Assembly: GCF_900119385.1 (NCBI RefSeq)
Contig: NZ_FPKO01000009.1
Span: forward strand, 1,015,405-1,079,404
Source of the DNA: Thermophilibacter mediterraneus
GTDB lineage: Bacteria > Actinomycetota > Coriobacteriia > Coriobacteriales > Atopobiaceae
DNA: 64,000 bases
Reading direction: 5' to 3'
Shown: piece by piece, positions 58,616-64,000 of the stretch
Position numbering within the stretch: the first letter of the stretch is position 1
How the letters are laid out: each line of letters opens with the position of its first letter
Position numbers and translations under genes: made by a program
Notes under the pieces: generated by a model
Seen by the model: only the letters and a program-made list of their open reading frames with translations
What the model was told of the DNA's origin: nothing
The model's database searches: none

Positions 58616-58688
58616 GCCGGTGCCATGTGCCGGCGCGAAAGCCGATCCCCTCAGATCGGCGAGAGCCACGTTCGGCCAGACGGCCGAA
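58616..58688 (-). promoter_or_regulatory. Three-hairpin leader of the GGGtGRT operon
   Basis: In minus-strand order the hairpins are TTCGGCC/GGCCGAA (58671-58688), GCCGATC/GATCGGC (58641-58660) and GCCGG/CCGGC (58616-58634). All lie between a TAAACT/TATAGG-like minus-10 near 58695-58703 and the start codon. Confidence 0.45.
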
Positions 58689-58796
58689 CCCCCTATAGTT
58701 TACGGCAAATCGCCCCGGCGCGCGGTCTGTGGGCGCGCGTTTTTTCAGGCGCGGCGGCCCGCCCCGCGAGGCACCTGGGCGTTCCCGGGCGGCTGG

Positions 58797-58802
58797 TATA
58801 AT
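58797..58802 (+). promoter_or_regulatory. Minus-10 element of the EamA gene
   Basis: TGGTATAATCG contains a perfect TATAAT 38 bases before the start, with an extended TGG. Confidence 0.55.
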
Positions 58803-58839
58803 CGCGCTGCGTCGGGCTCATCGGGGGACGGGGGCGCTT

Positions 58840-59802
58840 ATGGCGGACAGGTCGGGTGCGCGCGGCGGGCGCGACGCGGACGCGGTGCCGCAGTGGGCAT
58901 GGAAGGTCGCCCTCGCGGCGTGCGCCGCCATCTGGGGCGGCTCGTTCGTCGTCATGAAGGACACGCTCGACGCCATCCCCCCGGCATGGCTCATGGGCAT
59001 CCGCTTCCTCGTCTCGGCCCTCGTCGTGGGCGCGCTCTTCCGGCGCGCGCTTCGCGACAGCCTCGACGCGAGCCACCTCGCGGCGGGAGCGGTCCTGGGC
59101 GTCGCGTCCGGCGCGGCCTTCGTCGTGCAGAACGTCGGCCTGAGCGACACGACCCCGGGCAGAAACGCCTTTCTCACCGCGACGTACTGCGTGATGGTTC
59201 CCTTCATCAACTGGGCGCTCACCCGTCGGCGACCCGGGGGAGGCTCCGTCGCCGCGGCGCTGCTCGCCGTCGTCGGCGTGGGGCTCGTGGCGCTCGGGGA
59301 CGACCTCTCGCCCGTCATGACGGGCGGGGACTGGCTGACGCTCGTGGCGGCGCTCCTGTTCGCCGTTCACATCGTGCTCGTCGCGCGCTTCTCGTCGGCG
59401 CACGACGTGATGACGCTCACGGTGGTGCAGCTCGCGACGAGCGCCGCGCTCGCGCTCGTGACCGCGGTCGTCTGCGAGGACCCTCCCGACCCCGCGGTCT
59501 TCTCGTCCCCGGACGTGTGGCTCTCGCTCGCGTACCTGGTGCTGCTCTCGTCGTGCGTGTGCATGGTGGTCCAGAACCTCGGGCAGGCGCACGTGCCGCC
59601 CGCCCAGGCGTCGCTGCTGCTCTCGCTCGAGAGCGTCTTCGCCGTCGCGTCGAGCGTCATCTTCTATCATGAGGCGGTGACGCCGAGGGTCGCGGCGGGC
59701 TTCGGCACGATCTTCGTCGCGGTGCTCGTGAGCGAGCTCGGCTCGCGGCCCGCGCGCCCGCGCGACGCGCGCGAGGGAAACGGGGGACAGGGGGAGCCAT
59801 GA
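58840..59802 (+). CDS. EamA/DMT family exporter
   Basis: The 320-residue membrane protein has ten helices in two EamA repeats. The first starts with KVALAACAAIWGGSFVVMKDTLDAIPP and LMGIRFLVSAL; the second ends with VPPAQASLLLSLESVFAVASSVIFYHEAVTP. Members export amino acids, nucleosides or metabolites; the substrate is unknown. Its TGA overlaps the ATG of nudC (ATGA), so the two are coupled. Confidence 0.9.
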   Translation: MADRSGARGGRDADAVPQWAWKVALAACAAIWGGSFVVMKDTLDAIPPAWLMGIRFLVSALVVGALFRRALRDSLDASHLAAGAVLGVASGAAFVVQNVGLSDTTPGRNAFLTATYCVMVPFINWALTRRRPGGGSVAAALLAVVGVGLVALGDDLSPVMTGGDWLTLVAALLFAVHIVLVARFSSAHDVMTLTVVQLATSAALALVTAVVCEDPPDPAVFSSPDVWLSLAYLVLLSSCVCMVVQNLGQAHVPPAQASLLLSLESVFAVASSVIFYHEAVTPRVAAGFGTIFVAVLVSELGSRPARPRDAREGNGGQGEP

Positions 59803-60692
59803 TCCAGGAGGTCGGTCCCGAGCACGTCTTTGACAACCGCTTCGAGCCGCACGAGTGCGGGCTCGACGACTACGTGCTGCACTACGCGCAGGGCGGCTGC
59901 CTGGCCCGCGTCACGCACGTGGGCGGCGCCGACGCCGACGCGGGCGACTCCGGCGAGGAGGTCGAGCTCCCGACGCTCGCGGACCTCCCGCGCCCGCCCG
60001 CCCGGCTGACCTACGCATTCTCGCTGGGGGAGCGCCGCTTCTTCCTCGCGCTCGACGACTCCGTGAGCGCCCCGCGGGGCTTCGCCTACGCGCCGGTGAG
60101 CTGGCTGCGCCGAGCCGAGCCCCAGCACCTGCTCTTCGCCGTCGCAACCGGCTCGCAGCTCGACCGCTGGTACCGCGCCAACCGCTTCTGCGGCCGCTGC
60201 GGCGCCCGCACCGAGCTCGCGCCGCGCAGCCGCGAGATCGTCTGCCCGGAGTGCGCCGCCGTCGTCTACCCCAAGATCTGCCCCGGCGTGATCTGTGCGG
60301 TGACCTGGTGCGACGGTGACGACGAGCGCATCGTGCTCACGCGCTACGCCGGCCGCACGACCGCGCTCTGGGCGCTCGTCGCCGGCTTCACCGAGGTCGG
60401 CGAGCCCCTCGAGGACACCGTGCGCCGCGAGGTCATGGAGGAGGTGGGCCTCGCCGTGAAGAACCTGCGCTTCTACAAGAGCCAGCCGTGGAGCTTCACG
60501 GACACGCTGCTCGTGGGCTTCTGGTGCGAGGTCGACGGCGACCCCGCGATCACGCTCGACCGCACGGAGCTCAAGGAGGCGCGCTGGTTCAGCCGCGCGG
60601 AGATCCCCCTCGAGCGCACGGGGGACCGCACGAGCCTCACCGGGGAGATGATCGAGCGCTTCCGCCTCATGGGACGTGCCGCCTGGGCATAG
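59799..60692 (+). CDS. nudC: NAD(+) diphosphatase / NADH pyrophosphatase
   Basis: The 297-residue protein has an N-terminal beta domain, a four-cysteine zinc ribbon (FCGRCGARTEL...IVCPECAAVVYP, about 129-157) and a Nudix box GFTEVGEPLEDTVRREVMEEVGL (about 196-218), followed by the NudC SQPWSF motif. The Glu residues of the box bind the metals. It hydrolyses NAD(H) and may decap NAD-RNA. It is coupled to the EamA gene by a 4-base overlap. Confidence 0.94.
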   Translation: MIQEVGPEHVFDNRFEPHECGLDDYVLHYAQGGCLARVTHVGGADADAGDSGEEVELPTLADLPRPPARLTYAFSLGERRFFLALDDSVSAPRGFAYAPVSWLRRAEPQHLLFAVATGSQLDRWYRANRFCGRCGARTELAPRSREIVCPECAAVVYPKICPGVICAVTWCDGDDERIVLTRYAGRTTALWALVAGFTEVGEPLEDTVRREVMEEVGLAVKNLRFYKSQPWSFTDTLLVGFWCEVDGDPAITLDRTELKEARWFSRAEIPLERTGDRTSLTGEMIERFRLMGRAAWA

Positions 60693-60709
60693 TTCCCGGG
60701 CGGCACGTC
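60673..60709 (+). terminator. Hairpin over the nudC stop
   Basis: GACGTGCCGCC pairs perfectly with GGCGGCACGTC over 11 bp, spanning the stop codon. Confidence 0.45.
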
Positions 60710-60764
60710 GGACCCCTCGGCGGGCTCGTTTGCGGGCGTGCGGCGGAGCGCTTCCGCCGGGGCG

Positions 60765-61025
60765 CTACTCGTAGTTGCGCTCGCGGATCTCGCCGATCTG
60801 GCGCTGGGCGGAGGCCTCCTCGGGCGTGAGGTAGTCGATCAGGTCGCCGGGCTTGCAGTTGAGCACCTGGCAGAGCGCCTCGAGCGTCGAGAACCGCATG
60901 CCGCGGATGTGGCCGTTCTTGATGTTCGAGAGGTTGACCGTGGAGGTGCCGACGCGCCTGGCAAGCTCCGTGGACGTGATCTTTCTTTCGGCCATGACAC
61001 GATCGAGACGCATGATGATGGGCAC
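60765..61025 (-). CDS. Small XRE-family regulator (YozG-like)
   Basis: The 86-residue protein is one Cro/C1-type helix-turn-helix (KITSTELARRVGTSTVNLSNIKNG, about 15-38) followed by LEALCQVLNCKPGDLIDYL. It starts at GTG 61025 with GGAGGTGA. It lies 39 bases downstream of the DUF2975-like membrane gene, the usual pairing for this regulator type. Confidence 0.88.
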   Translation of the reverse strand: MPIIMRLDRVMAERKITSTELARRVGTSTVNLSNIKNGHIRGMRFSTLEALCQVLNCKPGDLIDYLTPEEASAQRQIGEIRERNYE

Positions 61026-61064
61026 GATTCACCTCCGGGACAGCGTATATTACGTCACAGCATA

Positions 61065-61559
61065 CTAGAGAAACGCGTCGGAGTCCTCCTTGAGTGCGGC
61101 TCCATATCGAATGAGCACCGCGAGGCAGACGAGGAAGACCATCATCACCACGTTGACGGGGTCGACCGAGGGTCGCGCCGCGTCCGCCGTCGGCAGGCCG
61201 GCGGCGTCGAGCGCCCATCGGGCGACGAGGGGCAGCGCGACGTCGAGGACGCTCTTCGCCGCGATCGCGAGGGACGCGGCGAGGAGGCGCACCCGCTGCG
61301 CGCGCCCGAAGGGGGCGCCCGTGCCCCCCACGTGGCGCAGGAACTCCGCGAGAAGGACGGTCGCGGCGACGAGGGGGAGCTCGGACACGGCCTCCGGGAC
61401 CAGGGCTGCCGCCGCTCGGGGCCCATGCGCGGAGACTCCCCCGACCGTGCGCGCCAGGACGAGGGCGACGACGAGGGCCGAGACGGCGTAGAGCGCGACG
61501 GAGCCGACGCGCGACCAGCGGCGGGCGCTGCGGTAGTTGCTGGTGAGCTCTTCGGGCAT
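61065..61559 (-). CDS. DUF2975-like membrane protein
   Basis: The 164-residue protein has four membrane helices (about 20-38, 55-75, 88-108, 132-150), consistent with DUF2975 proteins that accompany a small XRE regulator. Helix 1 begins RVGSVALYAVSALVVALVLA. The start is ATG 61559 with GGAGGTAA upstream. Function unknown. Confidence 0.72.
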   Translation of the reverse strand: MPEELTSNYRSARRWSRVGSVALYAVSALVVALVLARTVGGVSAHGPRAAAALVPEAVSELPLVAATVLLAEFLRHVGGTGAPFGRAQRVRLLAASLAIAAKSVLDVALPLVARWALDAAGLPTADAARPSVDPVNVVMMVFLVCLAVLIRYGAALKEDSDAFL

Positions 61560-62087
61560 GGTTACCTCCGTAATCTGGGCCGTCGCGGCGCGCGACGCCC
61601 GGGCGCGACGGCCACGGCCGGCGCACGTCCGGGGTCGGGCGTCGCCCGACGGGTCATGGGTGATGTGGGTCGGGATGGGGCGCCTCACGGCTCGCGACGG
61701 CGCGTGGGCGTCTCGCGCGCGTCCGTGGCGCGCGGCGGCCCCTGCGAGCGCCGCGCGGGCGTCGGCGCCCCGCGCGCTCGACGCGATGCGGCCAGCTGCG
61801 CGTACCCAGAGATACTCATGTCATCCCCCGACTGTTCAGGTATCTGTAAATACGCTACGAGAAATAATAGGGGAGGGGGGAGCCGCCGGATCGCTCGGTG
61901 CCGTCAGCGGTAGCACTGATACCGTAAATGGTTAAAAGATAATATTTAGCTTACAGGATATTATCAACCATATGTTTAAACAAGTCATGCGCCCACGTGC
62001 GACCCGTAATCACAATCTCACGCGCAGGCGCAGCTTGAGTTTCTGAAAACCGATGACTGGGGGAGGGAAGGCCGTGCGCGCTCGCCG
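61560..62087. other. Spacer with an AT-rich segment
   Basis: The first ~240 bases are GC-rich without a recognisable gene. From about 61830 to 62060 the sequence turns AT-rich. On the minus strand 61951-62058 reads FSETQAAPAREIVITGRTWA then HDLFKHMVDNIL and a stop, which looks like the C-terminal end of a lost gene. Confidence 0.35.
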
Positions 62088-62912
62088 CTACGAGCGCCCC
62101 AGCACGAAGCGCTCGATCGCCTCGGCGACGGCGCCGGCGTTGTTGTCGTCCGCGCAGACGTAGCCGGCGGCGGCCTTCGCCTCGTCGGTGGCGTTGGCGA
62201 CCGCGACGCCGAGTCCCGCCGCCCGGATCATGGGGACGTCGTTGGAGTTGTCTCCGATCGCCATGGTGTCTGCGCGGTCGATCCCGAGGCGCTCGGCGAG
62301 CGCGAGCAGGCCCGTCCCCTTGTTGACGCCCGGGGCGTTGAATTCGAGGTAGCGGTTGGAGGAGTAGACGACGTCGAGGCCCCGCGTGGCCCCCGCGTCG
62401 GCGAGCTCCCGCTCGATGCCGCCGAGCTCGGTCATGTCGAGGCTCATGTAGAGGATCTTGACGACCGGACGCCCCTGCGCGAAGGCGAGCGTGGGGTCGT
62501 GGGTCTCGACGGTCCTCATGCGCTTCTCGAGGTAGGCGCGCTCGGAGGGCACGAGGTTGTGGACGTAGACGCAGTCGAGCAGGTAGACGTGGGTGCACAG
62601 GCCGCGCTCGACGCCGAACTCGTAGAGGCGCTCGGCCGTCGCGGGGTCGAGCGAGCAGCTGGTGAGCGGCTTCATGTCGGCGTTCTCGGTGATGACGCCC
62701 CCGTTGAACGAGAGCACGTACTCGTCCCTCGCCCCCGCGAGGCCGAGCTCCTCGAGCGTGGGCGTGACGGAGCCGAAGGGCCTGCCCGTCGAGGGGACGA
62801 AGCGCACGCCGAGGCCGCGCGCCTCGGAGATGGCCGCGCGCACGCGCTCGGGGACGCGACCCTGGTCGTCGAGCAGCGTCTCGTCGAGGTCGCAGGCAAT
62901 GAGCTTGTACAT
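62088..62912 (-). CDS. Cof-type HAD-IIB hydrolase
   Basis: The 274-residue phosphatase has motif I ACDLDETLLDD (nucleophile Asp near residue 8), motif II in PSTGRP, the lysine in NKGTG and motif IV GDNSNDVPMI. The type IIB cap lies in the middle (about 85-190). Cof-like enzymes act on sugar phosphates or related compounds, often broadly. It starts at ATG 62912 with AGGGGAG. Confidence 0.92.
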   Translation of the reverse strand: MYKLIACDLDETLLDDQGRVPERVRAAISEARGLGVRFVPSTGRPFGSVTPTLEELGLAGARDEYVLSFNGGVITENADMKPLTSCSLDPATAERLYEFGVERGLCTHVYLLDCVYVHNLVPSERAYLEKRMRTVETHDPTLAFAQGRPVVKILYMSLDMTELGGIERELADAGATRGLDVVYSSNRYLEFNAPGVNKGTGLLALAERLGIDRADTMAIGDNSNDVPMIRAAGLGVAVANATDEAKAAAGYVCADDNNAGAVAEAIERFVLGRS

Positions 62913-62942
62913 GGATCTCCCCTCTTCGGCGTTGACGGGGCC

Positions 62943-62948
62943 ATTGTA
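62943..62948 (-). promoter_or_regulatory. Minus-10 element of the HAD gene
   Basis: On the minus strand CCGATACAATGG contains TACAAT about 31 bases before the start. Confidence 0.4.
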
Positions 62949-63090
62949 TCGGACGTCCGCCGCGAGCGCGCCGCCGCCCGCGGATTGGATTGTTTCCGAC
63001 CAGATACCATTCCGCCCGCGAGCGTCCCATCTATGCAATAGTGCGCATCAGCCGCGCCCGTCGGGGGCGCGCGAGGCGCGAGGGGGAAGC

Positions 63091-63213
63091 ATGGCATGGC
63101 ACGAGGCTGCAGACGTTCGAGTCGACGGACGCGCGACCGCGCCCGCTCTTCTCGCCTGCCGTCGCCTGTCGCTGGCCGCCCATGACCTACTCTCGCTAGC
63201 GAGCGCGCGCTAG
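63091..63213 (+). CDS. Leucine leader peptide (attenuation) of leuA
   Basis: This 40-codon frame has GAGGGGGAAG just upstream of its ATG and is rich in leucine near the end: LLACRRLSLAAHDLLSLASAR, with two rare CTA codons in GACCTACTCTCGCTAGCG. A terminator-like hairpin follows 32 bases after the stop and leuA starts 124 bases after it. This is the classical leader for ribosome-stalling control: low charged tRNA-Leu should stall at the leucine codons and free an antiterminator. Confidence 0.72.
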   Translation: MAWHEAADVRVDGRATAPALLACRRLSLAAHDLLSLASAR

Positions 63214-63244
63214 GCCCGTCCACACGCCCGGCGCGCGCGTCTGT

Positions 63245-63276
63245 GCCGTCGCCCCCCATGGGGACGCGGCCTTTTT
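63245..63276 (+). terminator. Attenuator upstream of leuA
   Basis: GCCGT..CCCC and GGGG..GCGGC pair (with a small internal loop) around CCAT, followed by CTTTTTC. Confidence 0.7.
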
Positions 63277-63336
63277 CTTGCAGCCTCCGTTGCGTGCCTG
63301 AGGTCCGCATGCGCTCCGAGAAGAAAGGCTCCCACC

Positions 63337-64000
63337 ATGACCAGGAAGATTCATATCTTTGACACCACGCTGCGCGACGGCGAGCAGTCGCCGGGCGCGT
63401 CCATGAACACCGAGGAGAAGCTCGTCATCGCCCAGCAGCTCATCCGCATGGGCGTCGACGTCATCGAGGCCGGCTTCCCGATCTCGTCGCCCGGGGACTT
63501 TCGCTCCGTGCAGGAGATCGGCCGCCTGGCGGGCGACGACTGCGTGGTCTGCGGCCTCACGCGCGCGGTCGAGAAGGACATCGACCGTGCGGCCGAGGCG
63601 CTCGCCTGCGCCAAGCGCCCGCGCATCCACACCGGCATCGGCGTCTCGCCCTCCCACCTCAGGGAGAAGCTGCGCATCACCGAGGAGGAGTGCATCGAGC
63701 GCACCATCCACTGCGTCGAGTACGCCAAGCGCTACGTCGAGGACGTCGAGTTCTACGCCGAGGACGCCGGCCGCTCCGATCAGGACTTCCTCATCCGCGT
63801 GATCCAGGCCGCCGTCAACGCCGGCGCCACCGTCGTCAACATCCCCGACACCACCGGCTACTCCATGCCCGAGGACTTCGGGGCGCGCATCAAGAGCCTC
63901 TGCGATAACGTCATCGGCATCGAGAACGTCATCATCTCCGTGCACACCCACAACGACCTGGGCATGGCCACCGCCCTCGCCCTCCAGGGCGTCAAGAACG
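63337..64000 (+). CDS. leuA: 2-isopropylmalate synthase, N-terminal part (runs off the window)
   Basis: The first 221 codons are present. [20 protein letters not shown] is the catalytic metal-binding start of the LeuA/citramalate TIM barrel, and [15 protein letters not shown] carries the metal histidines. [14 protein letters not shown] and [10 protein letters not shown] fit 2-isopropylmalate synthase (first step of leucine synthesis). A leucine-coding leader peptide and attenuator precede it, supporting that role. AGAAAGGCT lies before the ATG. The C-terminal regulatory domain is outside the window. Confidence 0.93.
   Translation, partial: MTRKIHIFDTTLRDGEQSPGASMNTEEKLVIAQQLIRMGVDVIEAGFPISSPGDFRSVQEIGRLAGDDCVVCGLTRAVEKDIDRAAEALACAKRPRIHTGIGVSPSHLREKLRITEEECIERTIHCVEYAKRYVEDVEFYAEDAGRSDQDFLIRVIQAAVNAGATVVNIPDTTGYSMPEDFGARIKSLCDNVIGIENVIISVHTHNDLGMATALALQGVKN

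Noticed and set aside
56820-59672. A 950-codon plus-strand frame opposite the GGGtGRT operon
   Set aside because: Shadow frame spanning two real genes, their terminator and leader; no domain.
63091-63336. T-box riboswitch before leuA
   Set aside because: No TGGNACCGCG antiterminator bulge or specifier stem is visible; a leader peptide with leucine codons explains the region better.

Overview
The window is GC-rich, with strong G/C at third codon positions and Shine-Dalgarno starts (GGAGG-like, many GTG starts). The gene set is that of a strict anaerobe of the Actinomycetota: [FeFe] hydrogenase, 2-enoate-reductase-type flavoenzyme, GGGtGRT/NifU-like pair, DUF1893, DegV, oligopeptide uptake. 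My best guess is class Coriobacteriia (Olsenella/Atopobiaceae-like). That placement rests on gene content and composition only; no 16S gene is present.

Layout. 1-5.6 kb: end of an ATP-grasp gene, a GNAT, the cysK-cysE cysteine operon, Pth2, a Mn-type CDF exporter and an acyltransferase. 5.8-11.3 kb: a frameshifted prepilin peptidase ending in a tRNA 3'-end relic, then metF, a separate MetH activation protein and metH. 11.3-15.8 kb: a lipoprotein and a two-gene [FeFe] hydrogenase operon with a GltD-like flavoprotein. 15.8-25.2 kb: an SEC-C protein with a decayed 5' end, then an island with a BREX-type Lhr-like helicase, a BrxD-like ATPase and a TerB-N/TerB-C protein, with MupG and a lipoprotein interleaved. 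25.2-33.5 kb: yaaA, a spermidine-synthase-like methyltransferase, htpG, a histidine-phosphatase/CHAD fusion, fumC and metY. 33.5-43.5 kb: lacZ, a HigBA-type toxin-antitoxin pair, an FKBP isomerase, a PadR operon, murI, an FMN/FAD Fe-S oxidoreductase and degV. 43.6-55.1 kb: pepF, two small genes, a 0.9-kb repeat-filled spacer and a complete five-gene oligopeptide ABC transporter. 55.1-56.8 kb: a RAYT transposase with three copies of a matching palindromic REP. 56.8-64 kb: the GGGtGRT/NifU-like operon, an EamA exporter, nudC, an XRE/DUF2975 pair, a Cof-type phosphatase, and a leucine leader peptide plus attenuator ahead of leuA, which runs off the end.

How the genes work together. Sulfur and one-carbon metabolism is well represented: CysE/CysK make cysteine, MetY makes homocysteine by direct sulfhydrylation, and MetF, MetH and the split activation protein methylate it. 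PepF and the Opp/Dpp system support peptide feeding, and the hydrogenase, GltD-like partner and GGGtGRT genes fit fermentative Fe-S redox metabolism.

Most unusual points: the partial BREX/TerB island without methylase or PglZ; two long palindromes with different stems but the same loop boxes, one inside the helicase gene; the RAYT with cognate REPs that overlap stop codons; an OppC with a ~250-residue acidic extracellular insertion containing an internal repeat; a decaying SEC-C gene; and a leucine-codon attenuator with rare CTA codons.
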